Positions 17,517 to 27,797 of a DNA stretch of 64,000 bases are shown piece after piece (position 1 is the first letter of the stretch; each line of letters opens with the position of its first letter). The notes under the pieces were generated by a model, which was given only the letters and a program-made list of their open reading frames with translations, ran no database searches and had not been told where the DNA came from. The stretch comes from Cellvibrio sp. 79. GTDB taxonomy: Bacteria > Pseudomonadota > Gammaproteobacteria > Pseudomonadales > Cellvibrionaceae. The stretch lies in NCBI GenBank assembly GCA_003056245.1, contig MVDH01000001.1:361028-425027 (forward strand), written 5' to 3'. The position numbers and the translations under genes are program-made.

Positions 17517-19970
17517 TTATGAAAGGTTGAAGTTATTCCCCTGCACAAATTCCTTCGCAAAAATAATGTCATTCTTCAAATGGAAGCCTACATCTGGCGG
17601 TTGGATAAAAAAACCTTCAAACAAACGTACACCTTGTACCCATAAGCTGGAAAGGTTGCGTGAGTTTTCAATTTGGGTCGCAATTGCCTGAACTCCCTTT
17701 TTATTGGCCAACCCGACAAACTGCCCCAGCAATTTCGGGTTATTACCTTCATTGGTGAGTTTGGGTGAAAGGCGCAGGAAGCTAAACGGTAATTGCTCCA
17801 ATATTTCCAATGCTTGTTCATTTTCTCCGGCACGGGTAATGCAGATGCTACAGCGAATATCCTGCAAGGCTTTGGCGATCTCGCGCGCCTGATGGAAATG
17901 ATTGATTAGCCAGCTTTCCTCCAGCATGAACACCAACCGGTTGTCACCGCGCAAACGCGATGATCGCAGGACGTTGGCAGTAAAGGAAAAGAACGAACTC
18001 TGTTGCAGGGTTTCTTCTGCCAGATGGATAAATAGTGTCGCAAGTTCCCGCGTACTGCTGTTGTCAGCAATCGCCGAAACGGCTTGCTGCAATACCCAGC
18101 GATCCAGCTCAAGGCGTTTTCCCGGTTGGGTAAGCCGGTTCAAAAATTGTCCGGCAGGTATGGGTTCACCGCCGTCATTTCGCAGGCGGGTGAGCACTGA
18201 AAAATGCTCGATTTGCGCTTCTTCCAAGCTAATAATGGGTTGGAACGCTAGGAGCAAGTCACGGCTGAATTCTATCTGGGCAGCGGGTTGATTTTTAATA
18301 GTAAGGGGTGATGGTGCGGTTGGTGCTGGCGCAAAGTCATCGATGGTATTTTCTTCTACGGTCCCCAATTGCTCTTCGAAAGCGTGCTCCGCGCGCAAGA
18401 GCGCATTGTTGGCAGTCGCAAGGCTGGATTCAAGCATGACCACACCCAGTTTAACGGCCAACGAAACTTGCTGGCCTTTTACATTAAAGCTATGACCGCT
18501 TAAATATTTACTGATTTGCTCTGCACGCTGCCGATGAAATTCCGGGCTGCGTTTGCCCGCAAGAACACAGGCTACGAGATTGGATAGATCAGCCCATTGT
18601 TCATCGCTGCCAAGGGTTTCATCAAGCAATTCACAAAAATGTTCATGCAGGCGAATCAGTTCCACCTGTCCCAATTGTTGGCCGAGCTCAGACAATTTAT
18701 CCACGCTGACGTAGTAGAGTGCGCTGGTTTGCCCCCCCATGGTACTGGTGTGTAATTCCTCTTCAAGGGCACTGAAAAAATAACTGCGATTGATCTGCTG
18801 GGGTTTTTGTGTATGGCGGGTGATCCTCGCCACGCGTGTTTTAAGCAACGTGGTGTCGGTGAGTGCCTGCCGGCAACGTTCAATCAAATCGTTGGCTTCA
18901 AACGGTTTTGTGAGCAGTGCGTTAACGCCCAGCGCGCGAATATTGCGATGCAAATTAATGTCGGTATCAGCAGTGACAAATATTATCGGCAACAATAAAA
19001 AGTCTGGATCCTGGCGCAGCAACACTGCCAGCTCCATGCCGGTAATATCCGGCATATGCATATCCAGAATGACCAGATCCGGTTTGAATTCCGCTGCACG
19101 TTGCAAACTATGCAGGGGCTGATTTACACAAAGAACCTCCATGCCCGCATAGCGCAACACTTCGGCTTGCAAGTTGGTAACGGATTCGTCGTCGTCCACC
19201 ACCATCACGCGGTAAGTTTTGTTGTTCTGGTTGATTAATTGGATCAGTTTTTCTATCAGAAAATTAAAATCGATGGGTTTAATCAGGTAGTCGCTGCTGC
19301 CAGCGCGTAACGCGCGTAGCTTCGCATTCAAATCGGTTCTCCCTGACATCAGTACGATGGGGGTGTTCTGCAGCAAGAGCGCCTTGATTTTGCGCAAATT
19401 ACCTAAAGCCTGTAGGCCTGAGCCTTCAAAATCCGGATCAAATAAAATGATGTCCGGTGAGTCCAGGTACAATCGCTGCATACAGGTTTGGGGATTATCA
19501 AAATATTCGACAATAAAACCGGCGTTGCGCAAATACGCAGTGCAAAGTGTTGCAAGCGTGCGATCAGGGTCGATTAGAAATACAGTTTTTTCTGTGGCTT
19601 CCGGTCTGGTATCGGATGCTGTTGTAGGTTCGGTGTGTTCCTGTTGGCTATTGAGGCTTTCAGTTAATTGTTTAACCAGCTCTTCAACTTGTGCATATTC
19701 AGGGCCGCCAAAATTACGCCCCAATGCTTTCATGTCGCGAATGTAGCTTTCCAGTTGTCCCGCTTTTTGGCGTAAATCGGCAAAACCGAAGCTGGTCGAC
19801 GTCTCTGTCATTTTGTGCGCGAATTGCTCAAGGGCGGCAATGCCTTGCTCGCTCCAATTGAGATGGCGCAGATGACCCCAAATCAATTCAAGCTTGCGTG
19901 CTTGCTCGGGCAGGTTCGCTGCAAATTGTTGACGCAATTTTTCTAGCTGGTTATGAAATTCTTGTGGCAT
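17517..19970 (-). CDS. HPt-REC-REC protein with degenerate GGDEF and EAL domains
   Basis: 817 residues from the ATG at 19970, which has AGGA 7 bases before it; an ATG six codons upstream (19988) lacks this. Order: an HPt-like helical domain at about 1-100 (FAHKMTETSTSFGF in place of the usual HxLKG), a first receiver at about 125-250 (acidic site DPDFEG), a second receiver at about 255-375 (ILDMHMPDITG, good acceptor Asp), a GGDEF-like domain at about 400-530 without the GG(D/E)EF signature, and an EAL-like domain at about 565-810. In the latter EAL is replaced by SVL (FSVLTRL), the DDFG(T/S)G loop by ITRAGENE, and the K-x-D motif by LRLSPKL. It should neither make nor degrade c-di-GMP and is more likely a phosphorelay-controlled scaffold or binding protein. 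It lies upstream of argD on the same strand. Confidence 0.85.
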   Translation of the reverse strand: MPQEFHNQLEKLRQQFAANLPEQARKLELIWGHLRHLNWSEQGIAALEQFAHKMTETSTSFGFADLRQKAGQLESYIRDMKALGRNFGGPEYAQVEELVKQLTESLNSQQEHTEPTTASDTRPEATEKTVFLIDPDRTLATLCTAYLRNAGFIVEYFDNPQTCMQRLYLDSPDIILFDPDFEGSGLQALGNLRKIKALLLQNTPIVLMSGRTDLNAKLRALRAGSSDYLIKPIDFNFLIEKLIQLINQNNKTYRVMVVDDDESVTNLQAEVLRYAGMEVLCVNQPLHSLQRAAEFKPDLVILDMHMPDITGMELAVLLRQDPDFLLLPIIFVTADTDINLHRNIRALGVNALLTKPFEANDLIERCRQALTDTTLLKTRVARITRHTQKPQQINRSYFFSALEEELHTSTMGGQTSALYYVSVDKLSELGQQLGQVELIRLHEHFCELLDETLGSDEQWADLSNLVACVLAGKRSPEFHRQRAEQISKYLSGHSFNVKGQQVSLAVKLGVVMLESSLATANNALLRAEHAFEEQLGTVEENTIDDFAPAPTAPSPLTIKNQPAAQIEFSRDLLLAFQPIISLEEAQIEHFSVLTRLRNDGGEPIPAGQFLNRLTQPGKRLELDRWVLQQAVSAIADNSSTRELATLFIHLAEETLQQSSFFSFTANVLRSSRLRGDNRLVFMLEESWLINHFHQAREIAKALQDIRCSICITRAGENEQALEILEQLPFSFLRLSPKLTNEGNNPKLLGQFVGLANKKGVQAIATQIENSRNLSSLWVQGVRLFEGFFIQPPDVGFHLKNDIIFAKEFVQGNNFNLS

Positions 19971-20128
19971 AAAATCGTCCTGATACATTCGTCTTTAGTA
20001 TAGAAGCTGTTTGCCAATTAAGAGTTCAGGCGCTCGATGTAAAAAATAGTTTTAATAGATGAGTCTATGATAGCCATCCTACACAATAACGCCTGTTTAA
20101 ATATTCGCTCTATGAGTCTCGTCACGCT

Positions 20129-22177
20129 ATGAAATCAACTTCTGTTTTATCCATCGGTTGCTCGCTGACCTTGGTGTTTATATCCATTACAAGTAACGCA
20201 GAAAAAATACCAGCCCCGCTGGAAACATTAGTGATATATGGTTCGCAGCCGGATCAATGGAAATTGGAGCGCCAATCTATTATTAACACGCAGGCCGGGT
20301 TTAGTGTCGGGGCGCGTTTGGACCCCGCTGAATTATTGACGACTATTCCCGGTGTGCAAGTGGATTCGCGGACAAATTATGCGCAAGACACTCGCATCAG
20401 TTTGCGCGGTTTCGGGGCCCGGTCTGCGTTTGGTGTGCGCGGCATTGATTTGCTGGTAGATGGTATTCCTATGTCCACACCTGATGGTCAGGGGCAATTA
20501 TCCAGTGTGATGCTGGATACCGTTACTGCTGCGCAAGTGTTGCGTGGACCTTTGGCATCGCTTTACGGTAATAGCTCGGGTGGCGTGATATCACTGCAAA
20601 CCTCCGCGCCTGAAAGAAGCTTGTTGAGTGTGGCTGGCACCAGTAGTGATCAGGGCTTGGAACGCTATCAAATGCAGGGCGATTTCCGTCAGGGCGATTT
20701 TGCCCTGCGCGGCCAATTAGCAGATACACGTCTGGATGGTGATCGCCCTCATTCCGCCGCAGAACGTGAGCAAGCGGCAGTGCAATTATTCTATAACATT
20801 GCTGATGATCTGGATTTGCGTGTTAAACATGAGCAGAGTGACGATCCATTATTGGAAGATCCTCTGGGGTTAACTCCGGAGCAATGGCACGCAGATCCCT
20901 GGCAAAAAAATTCACTCGCTGAAACCTACAACACACGTAAAAGTATCAAGCACCAACAAACCTCAATCAGCCTGCGCGAAGAAGATGGCGCAACTCGTTG
21001 GCAAACCTCGCTCTGGCAAGGCAAACGTGACATTACCCAATACCTCGGTTTTGTCGGCGATGGGATTGCGGGCAGTGGGGGTGTTGTGGATTTAGCGCGG
21101 GATTTTGCTGGCGGTAGTGCAACGGTCACACGTAGCGCCGCATTATTTTCAATGCCAATTGAATTAAGTGTGGGCGCTGAAATGGCGCAAATGGAAGATC
21201 GCCGTCGCGGTTATGTCAATAATTTGGGAGTTGCGGGAGATTTGCGCCGCAACGAATTGGGTGAGGTTAGCAGTCGCGATCTTTATTCGTTAATCCAATT
21301 AAATCCTGTGCAACAATTTACGATTTATAGCGGTGTCAGGCGTACCTGGCTCGATGTAGCGGTAGATGATTATTTTATTGTTCCCGGTAATCCGGATGAT
21401 TCGGGTGCGCGCGATTATCGCGAACATTCTTATGCGTTCGGTGGCAATTATCAATTCGATAATTATTGGGAAATCTTTGCCAGTACTGGTCGCGGGTATG
21501 AAACTCCAACCCTGACAGAAATGGCTTATAGCGCTAATGCCACGGGTCTGAATATCCAATTGGAAGCAGCGATTAATCGTCAGCATCAATGGGGATTGCA
21601 ATATCATCAAGAGAATCAACTACAAGTATCGCTCACACATTTTATAATCAATACCGAAAATGAAATTGTGGTGGATCAATCTGTTAATGGCCGTACCAGT
21701 TTTCGTAATGCAGCGGAAACAGAGCGTGAGGGGGTAGAATTATTTGCACGCTTTACCCTGAATGAGTTGTGGCAATTACAAGCCAGCGCGCAATCCATGC
21801 AGGCTGATTATTCCGCAGGTCAATGGGATGGCAAACAATTGCCCGGCGTTGCGCGCGAACAATATCAGGTTGGCGTAGAATGGTTGCCTTTGGGCAGTAA
21901 ACTATTGCAAGTAAATTTAACAGCACAACATCGTTCGCGTATTTTTACGGCCGATAATAATCAAGTCGCTGCCCCCGGTTTTCACACGATGGATTTTAGT
22001 ATTCAGGGGGAATATGCAATTCAATCCTGGGGTATAAACTGGTGGTTAAAGTTAGCGAACCTGAGCGATGAAAATTATGTGGGATCAGTGGTAGTTAACC
22101 AAAGTAATGGCCGGGCTTTTGAACCGGCCTTGGGGCGCAACTTTTCGGGAAGCGTAAAAATCACCCATCATTTTTAA
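20129..22177 (+). CDS. TonB-dependent receptor, YncD/PqqU-like
   Basis: 682 residues with a signal peptide (cleavage after SNA, about residue 24), then a TonB-box-like LETLVIYG, a plug domain at about 60-165 and a 22-strand barrel ending in aromatic Phe (ITHHF). The plug matches E. coli YncD closely: GVQVDSRTNYAQDTRISLRGFGARSAFGVRGI, then LLVDGIPMSTPDGQGQ and VLRGPLASLYGNSSGGV. YncD is now known as PqqU, the importer of pyrroloquinoline quinone. Uptake of PQQ or a similar cofactor is thus the best guess, but close relatives with other substrates exist. No ABC or inner-membrane partner is adjacent. hrpB follows after a short gap. Confidence 0.88.
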   Translation: MKSTSVLSIGCSLTLVFISITSNAEKIPAPLETLVIYGSQPDQWKLERQSIINTQAGFSVGARLDPAELLTTIPGVQVDSRTNYAQDTRISLRGFGARSAFGVRGIDLLVDGIPMSTPDGQGQLSSVMLDTVTAAQVLRGPLASLYGNSSGGVISLQTSAPERSLLSVAGTSSDQGLERYQMQGDFRQGDFALRGQLADTRLDGDRPHSAAEREQAAVQLFYNIADDLDLRVKHEQSDDPLLEDPLGLTPEQWHADPWQKNSLAETYNTRKSIKHQQTSISLREEDGATRWQTSLWQGKRDITQYLGFVGDGIAGSGGVVDLARDFAGGSATVTRSAALFSMPIELSVGAEMAQMEDRRRGYVNNLGVAGDLRRNELGEVSSRDLYSLIQLNPVQQFTIYSGVRRTWLDVAVDDYFIVPGNPDDSGARDYREHSYAFGGNYQFDNYWEIFASTGRGYETPTLTEMAYSANATGLNIQLEAAINRQHQWGLQYHQENQLQVSLTHFIINTENEIVVDQSVNGRTSFRNAAETEREGVELFARFTLNELWQLQASAQSMQADYSAGQWDGKQLPGVAREQYQVGVEWLPLGSKLLQVNLTAQHRSRIFTADNNQVAAPGFHTMDFSIQGEYAIQSWGINWWLKLANLSDENYVGSVVVNQSNGRAFEPALGRNFSGSVKITHHF

Positions 22178-22234
22178 TACTCATTAATAAATTGCTTGAT
22201 AATAATTGCCATCATTTTTAGTGGATTTTTTTCT

Positions 22235-24652
22235 GTGATTAATCTGGATGCTTTGCCCCCATTACCCCTGACGCAACTGCGCGACGATTTTTTTAACGCC
22301 GCGCAACAAACCCCTTTGTTATTGGAAGCAGAGCCGGGTGCAGGAAAGTCCACGCTTGCGCCTTTATGGGTTTTGGCAAGTACAGCCGACAATAAACAAG
22401 TATGGCTCATCCAGCCGCGTGTATTGGCGGCGCAGGCATTGGCCGGGCGGCTTGCAGAATTATTGCAAGAAAAATGCGGCGATACGGTAGGTTACCAGGT
22501 GCCTTACGATTCACGGGTCAGTAATCGCACGCGTTTGGTATTGATGACTCCCGGCGTTTTGCTGCAACATTTATTGCAAAATCCCGCATTGGATAATGTA
22601 GCTTGCGTGATGCTGGACGAAATTCATGAGCGCGCCGTAACGCAGGACCTTGCCTGGGTATTTCTGCAAGAAGCGCAAATTTTACGGGATGATTTGCGGT
22701 TAGTACTGATGAGCGCAACACCGGACCCGGCGCTGCAACAACAAATACCCAATCGGTTGTTTGCAACGGGCCGTTGTTATCCTGTCACTCTGGAATATCA
22801 CCCGCCTAAACAATTACCCAATCAGTTTTCGGAAAAAGTGGATGAGCATCTGCTACGTGTTTTGCGTAATCAAGCTGATTGGCAACAAAAAACAGTGTTG
22901 GTGTTTTTGCCTGGATGGAGGGAGATAGATGATTGCGCCCAGATGATTGCGCGTCATTTTCCAGCACAAAAAACTTTCCGTTTACACAGTCGTGTTGCTA
23001 TTAATGAGCAGCATCAAGCATTGGACCCTGCCCAAGGGGCTCGCGTTATTCTCTCAACGAATATTGCTGAAACATCATTAACTATTGCCGATGTAACGCT
23101 GGTGATTGATTCTGGCTTGGCGCGCCGTGTTGATTACGAACAGCGCACCGGCATTTCACGTTTGCGTACAACACGTATCAGCATGGCCAGCGCCGAGCAA
23201 CGTCGCGGCCGTGCAGGGCGTGTGCAAGCAGGACATTGCATCCGCCTCTGGTCGCAAGATCAATCACTCGCCGCTGCTGATTTACCCGAAATTCGCGCAA
23301 CCGACTATCTGCCACTTGCATTGCGTATTGCCCATTGGGGCAGCCCCCCGGAATCATTGCCCTGGTTAGAAAAACCCAACGGACTTGCACTTGTTTTTGC
23401 ACAGCAACAATTGCAACAAATGCAATTGCTAAATGAACATGGCGCTATTACTGATGCGGGTAAGCGAGTCAGTGAATTGGGAACCCATCCACGCATTGCC
23501 GCGTTTTTATTGTTGCACTCCCACTCGATTAACCGTTCCTCGCTGTTGCTCGCACTGGCATTGCATTTTGAATTATCGGCTGAACAGGATATCAAAGAAT
23601 TAATTGAAAATGCGGAGGTGGAACTTACTCGTAATCGACAATGGCAACAGCAACAAAAGCGCTGGCTAAAAGTTATGGATATAAAAATTATTGAAGGAGA
23701 AGTTGCCGCTGATTTGCTTGCTCGCGCGTTCAGTGACCGTATTGGTTATCGCCAGGAGTCGGGAAAGTATCGATTGAATTCAGGCATCAGTGTTGAATCA
23801 CCACTCACCAGCCAATGGGCGGTATTGCCGATCATTAATACCAAGCCTAAAAGTCATACCGGCGTTGGTGTGGCCGTTCAATTAAATTTGGATACACAAC
23901 GGCAATTAAGCCAGCATCAGGTGCAACTGGAATACAAGCAGCAAATTTGGCAACTGCACAATACCTGGAAAATGGGCGGAGTCGTTATCGATGAACAATT
24001 CATTCCGCTGGCAAGCAATGATGCTCCGCGTTATTTAACGAAACATATCCAGCAATTGTGGCAAGAAAAAGGGCGCGTGTATTTTCGCTGGAGTGATAAT
24101 GCCAATCGGTTGTTGCAACGCGCGCGTTTGCTGGCTGGCCTTAACCTGTGCGAGTTACCAGCACTCGACGATGAAACACTTTGCCAATCACTTGAACAAT
24201 GGTTAGCTCCTTTTCTAACAGTGACGACGCAATTGGATAATCTACCCTGGCTGCAAGGAGTGGAATTTTATCTGGGTTATGATGCTTGCCAGACAATGTC
24301 AAAATTACTACCCGAGAAAATTGATTTGCCTAGCGGGCGCAGTGTAACTGTGGAATTCATTAATGAAGGTGGTGCGCAAGTGGCGGCCAAGTTGCAGGAA
24401 TTTTTTGGTTGCGAGCAACTGCAATTGGCGAATGGAAAAATTCCGCTGCAAATTCATTTGTTGTCCCCTAATGGCAGCCCTTTGGCTATCACTACTAATC
24501 TGCAAACGTTTTGGCAGCAAGCTTATCCTGATGTGCGCAAAGAAATGCGTGGCCGTTATCCGCGCCATCCCTGGCCGGACAATCCTCTGGAGCATGAAGC
24601 TACTGCACTTACCAAGCGTAAATTGGCGTTGCAACAAAACCCTAATGGTTAA
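22235..24652 (+). CDS. hrpB: ATP-dependent RNA helicase HrpB
   Basis: 805 residues from a GTG at 22235; a longer TTG-initiated frame from 22196 would add hydrophobic residues not seen in the family. E. coli HrpB has 809. DEAH-box superfamily-2 motifs: Walker A EPGAGKST, DEIHER (motif II), SATPD (motif III), and QRRGRAGRVQAG (motif VI), followed by the ratchet/HA2 domain and the C-terminal HrpB-specific region (RGRYPRHPWPDNP). Cytoplasmic; its RNA substrate remains poorly defined in the family. It lies 57 bases after the TonB receptor and may be co-transcribed. Ribosome binding site weak. Confidence 0.94.
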   Translation: MINLDALPPLPLTQLRDDFFNAAQQTPLLLEAEPGAGKSTLAPLWVLASTADNKQVWLIQPRVLAAQALAGRLAELLQEKCGDTVGYQVPYDSRVSNRTRLVLMTPGVLLQHLLQNPALDNVACVMLDEIHERAVTQDLAWVFLQEAQILRDDLRLVLMSATPDPALQQQIPNRLFATGRCYPVTLEYHPPKQLPNQFSEKVDEHLLRVLRNQADWQQKTVLVFLPGWREIDDCAQMIARHFPAQKTFRLHSRVAINEQHQALDPAQGARVILSTNIAETSLTIADVTLVIDSGLARRVDYEQRTGISRLRTTRISMASAEQRRGRAGRVQAGHCIRLWSQDQSLAAADLPEIRATDYLPLALRIAHWGSPPESLPWLEKPNGLALVFAQQQLQQMQLLNEHGAITDAGKRVSELGTHPRIAAFLLLHSHSINRSSLLLALALHFELSAEQDIKELIENAEVELTRNRQWQQQQKRWLKVMDIKIIEGEVAADLLARAFSDRIGYRQESGKYRLNSGISVESPLTSQWAVLPIINTKPKSHTGVGVAVQLNLDTQRQLSQHQVQLEYKQQIWQLHNTWKMGGVVIDEQFIPLASNDAPRYLTKHIQQLWQEKGRVYFRWSDNANRLLQRARLLAGLNLCELPALDDETLCQSLEQWLAPFLTVTTQLDNLPWLQGVEFYLGYDACQTMSKLLPEKIDLPSGRSVTVEFINEGGAQVAAKLQEFFGCEQLQLANGKIPLQIHLLSPNGSPLAITTNLQTFWQQAYPDVRKEMRGRYPRHPWPDNPLEHEATALTKRKLALQQNPNG

Positions 24653-24819
24653 AACGCACGAGTTAATTGGTAACTTAATTAGCTAATTATCAGTTTTAAA
24701 ATTTCCTTTTGTGATAACGCTTTCGCATCACGTTGAATTTACCTTTGGCGTGAGATTTCCCTGTCTATACTCATAATTCGTCCGCCAGTGCGGATTACCG
24801 TCAGTGGGAATCCAAAACC

Positions 24820-25932
24820 ATGAATAAATCCCTGTTGTTAGCCATTATTCTGGGCTGTGCTGTTTTTGCTCATGCCGAAGAAGATGTTGCACCGGCCGCT
24901 TATGCGATCGCCGGGGCGTTGACCTTGGAATCGGTAACTAATCTGGATGGTGGTGTTAAAGAAGGCACACGCGAGTTAGCCAATCTGGATGTTACGCTCG
25001 CCATCGATACCGAACAGGCAAATTGGTGGAACAATGGTGAGTGGTTTATTTATGTGTTGGGCGATACCGGCAAAGATCCGGCAGAATACACCGGGGATGT
25101 GCAAGGTATATCTAACATTGCGACTGATGAGTCGCTAAAAATTTATGAATTCTGGTATCAACACAATTTTGCTGATGGCGGTGTAAAAGTGTTGTTTGGT
25201 TTGCACGATTACAATTCCACCTTTTATTCGCTCGACGCGGCCGGTTTATACAATCATCCTTCGTTTGGTATCGGGCCGGATACGTCGCAAGTTGGCCCCT
25301 CTATTTTTTCCACGACATCGACCGCGTTACATTTTACGTTTCAAGGTGAGCATCAGTATTTATTGGCTGCTGTTTACGATGGCATTCCCGGTGATCCGGA
25401 TAACCCACGCGGCACACATATCCAGTTCAATAATGGTGATGGTTTATTCAGTGCAGTTGAGTGGGGGTGGACCAACGACGCAAACGATAAAGTTGCCATA
25501 GGTGCCTGGCAACAAACCGCGGAAGTTGAAAATCCTGTCGATGGAAATATTAATGATGATAATACTGGCGTGTATGTGATTGCTGAGAAAAATATTAATG
25601 ATGTGGCCGGTGTTTTTTTGCAGTTAGGTCGTGCCGATGATCTCTACAATCAACTGGAGTATTACGCCGGTACAGGAATTACATTTAATAATTTCCGGGT
25701 TGACGGTGATGGTTTTGGTTTGGCAGTAGCCCATGCGCGCAACGGCGATCCTTATCTTGCTAATAACGAAGATTCAGAACGCGCGGAAACAGCATGGGAG
25801 CTCAGTTATTTTTCTCCGATAATCGATCATTTAAGTGCGCAGGCAAGTCTGTATTACATTCAGAATCCCTCGATGGATAAAACACTGGATGATGCTGTGG
25901 CTTTAGGGGCGCGAATTTACATTGAATTTTAA
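24820..25932 (+). CDS. OprB-family carbohydrate porin
   Basis: 370 residues. Signal peptide 1-19 (MNKSLLLAIILGCAVFAHA). The mature part is a beta-barrel with OprB/carbohydrate-selective porin traits: LDVTLAIDTEQANWWNNGEWFIYVLGDTG, YEFWYQHNF and LKVLFGLHDYNSTFY-like strands, a C-terminal strand ending in Phe (ARIYIEF). It likely passes sugars through the outer membrane, consistent with a polysaccharide degrader. It is shorter than Pseudomonas OprB (about 420). The chemoreceptor gene follows after 41 bases on the same strand, suggesting a two-gene operon for uptake and sensing. Confidence 0.82.
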   Translation: MNKSLLLAIILGCAVFAHAEEDVAPAAYAIAGALTLESVTNLDGGVKEGTRELANLDVTLAIDTEQANWWNNGEWFIYVLGDTGKDPAEYTGDVQGISNIATDESLKIYEFWYQHNFADGGVKVLFGLHDYNSTFYSLDAAGLYNHPSFGIGPDTSQVGPSIFSTTSTALHFTFQGEHQYLLAAVYDGIPGDPDNPRGTHIQFNNGDGLFSAVEWGWTNDANDKVAIGAWQQTAEVENPVDGNINDDNTGVYVIAEKNINDVAGVFLQLGRADDLYNQLEYYAGTGITFNNFRVDGDGFGLAVAHARNGDPYLANNEDSERAETAWELSYFSPIIDHLSAQASLYYIQNPSMDKTLDDAVALGARIYIEF

Positions 25933-25973
25933 GCAGGCTTGTTGAAAGCAATTAATAAGCGGGTGAGGAAGGA

Positions 25974-27572
25974 ATGAGTATCAGACAATCGATTATATGG
26001 GTGGTCGCCGGGTTTATCGCATTGATCGGCATCAATACGTTTGTAGGCTTAAATTCCACCGAAAAACTGGGCGGTTTATTGGATTACATTTCCGGCCCGG
26101 CATGGAATGCGGCGGACGGGGCTATGGAGGGGCAAATTGGCTTGGAAGCACAAATTATTGTGCTGCAAAAATTATATTACCGGGAAAAAAGTCTGGCAGA
26201 AATCCAGACTCATCTGGATGGTGCTATCGCTATGGAGGAGGATGCTTTAGGGCGTATGAAAAAATCCGGTCTTATGGGTGATGCAACCGTAGCAAAACTG
26301 GATCCGTTATTAACCCAATATCATCAAACACGCAGTGCACTTCTGGCAAAGTTGCAGGCTGGTAGTGACGCAACCCAGGAATACAACCAGTTAAATAATT
26401 TAATGGATCAGTTGCTGGGCTTTATTGGTGAAATGGAAGAGGAAGCAGATAGTAAAGTAGAAAGTGAAACCGGTAATGTGGCGCAATTGCAAAGTTCAGC
26501 CAAATATAAATTACTGGGCGCATTGCTGGTCAGTATTGTATTGGCAATTGTTATCTTTAAATTTGCCAATAATATGATTGTGCAGCCTATTTCACGGGTG
26601 ACTGATAATTTACGTGAATTGGCATCGGGTTCTGGCGATTTAACCGCGCGCCTTAGCGGCGAGAACCAGAATACCGAAGTAGGGCGTTTATCACTTGCAT
26701 TCAATATGTTTGTGGAAAAGTTGCAGCATTTAATTGGTCAGGCGCAGCAAAGTAATAAATCCCTCACTGAGGCGAGTGTGCAAATCACGCATTCAATTGA
26801 CCAAACTGCGAAAGGTATAGAAGTGCAGTTTTCTGAAATCTCCCATGTGGTATCGGCGGTAGATCAAATATCTTCAATGTTGGATAAAGTGGTCGATGCA
26901 GCCGTGCAAGCGAGTGATGCGTCGATTCAGGCCACTAACACCACCGGTGCCGGAAATAATGTTGTCGCATCGGCACAACAAGGTGTTGATGAGGTCGTGA
27001 AAGAAGTTGATAAAGCCTCACAGGTAATCTCAGCTCTGGTGGCGGACAGTCGCAATATCGGTTCCATGCTGGAAGTCATTCGCAGTATTGCAGAACAAAC
27101 TAATTTGCTCGCGTTAAATGCAGCCATTGAAGCAGCGCGCGCCGGTGAAAGCGGACGTGGTTTTGCGGTAGTGGCGGATGAAGTTCGCAGCCTTGCATCG
27201 CGTACCCAGGAATCAACCAAAGCAATTGAAACCATCATCGCTAATTTGACATCCGGTTCTGGTAAGGCAGTGGAAGTAATGGGGGATGCCCAGCAAAAAG
27301 CGCTGGTTATTAAAGAAAGAATTTCCGATACCTCCCATGCATTTTCCAATATTGTGGTGGCGGTAGATCAAATCCAGAAAATGAATACTGAAATCGCCCG
27401 CGCGACTGGCGAAGAAAAACATTCAATGCAGCAAATTACCGGCAGCATGAATACTATTTTGCAGCAGGCGCGTCGTAATCATGATGCGGGCGAACAAGTG
27501 ACTCGTTCGCGTGAACATCTGGAATTGGAGGCACGTAAATTGGATGGATTGTTACGTGAGTTCCGCACCTGA
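25974..27572 (+). CDS. Methyl-accepting chemotaxis protein
   Basis: 532 residues with ribosome binding site GGAAGGA just before ATG. TM1 at about 7-27, a helical periplasmic sensor at about 28-175 (helical-bundle type, no Cache motif seen), TM2 at about 178-198, HAMP at about 199-252 (MIVQPISRVTDNLRELASGSGDLTARL), and the cytoplasmic signalling coil with hairpin tip EQTNLLALNAAIEAARAGESGRGFAVVADEVR at about 370-400. There is no C-terminal CheR-binding pentapeptide. It signals ligand binding to CheA/CheW. Operon position after a sugar porin suggests sensing of a carbohydrate or its breakdown product; ligand unknown. Confidence 0.94.
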   Translation: MSIRQSIIWVVAGFIALIGINTFVGLNSTEKLGGLLDYISGPAWNAADGAMEGQIGLEAQIIVLQKLYYREKSLAEIQTHLDGAIAMEEDALGRMKKSGLMGDATVAKLDPLLTQYHQTRSALLAKLQAGSDATQEYNQLNNLMDQLLGFIGEMEEEADSKVESETGNVAQLQSSAKYKLLGALLVSIVLAIVIFKFANNMIVQPISRVTDNLRELASGSGDLTARLSGENQNTEVGRLSLAFNMFVEKLQHLIGQAQQSNKSLTEASVQITHSIDQTAKGIEVQFSEISHVVSAVDQISSMLDKVVDAAVQASDASIQATNTTGAGNNVVASAQQGVDEVVKEVDKASQVISALVADSRNIGSMLEVIRSIAEQTNLLALNAAIEAARAGESGRGFAVVADEVRSLASRTQESTKAIETIIANLTSGSGKAVEVMGDAQQKALVIKERISDTSHAFSNIVVAVDQIQKMNTEIARATGEEKHSMQQITGSMNTILQQARRNHDAGEQVTRSREHLELEARKLDGLLREFRT

Positions 27573-27581
27573 TTTTTCTGC

Positions 27582-27607
27582 AATAAAATAGTCGCAGCGA
27601 TTTTATT
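27582..27607. terminator. Weak bidirectional terminator candidate after the chemoreceptor
   Basis: Arms AATAAAAT (27582-27589) and ATTTTATT (27600-27607) around a GTCGCAGC core. The stem is all A/T, so stability is doubtful; placement after the stop codon is right. Confidence 0.35.
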
Positions 27608-27797
27608 TTATCAACTCAGCGTTGGTAACGCCTATGACACAAGTATGGAAAGGGAATGCTGCGAGGATTGTGAAAGGATTGGTGATCAACTATGGAAAAA
27701 CTGTGAAAGCGTTAACTCTGGAAGAAAAATGCAGGAGAAAGTGAGGAAGTGACTGGGGTTTGGGCCTTCCGTGGCCCTTGTGACCGGTAATAAATAA

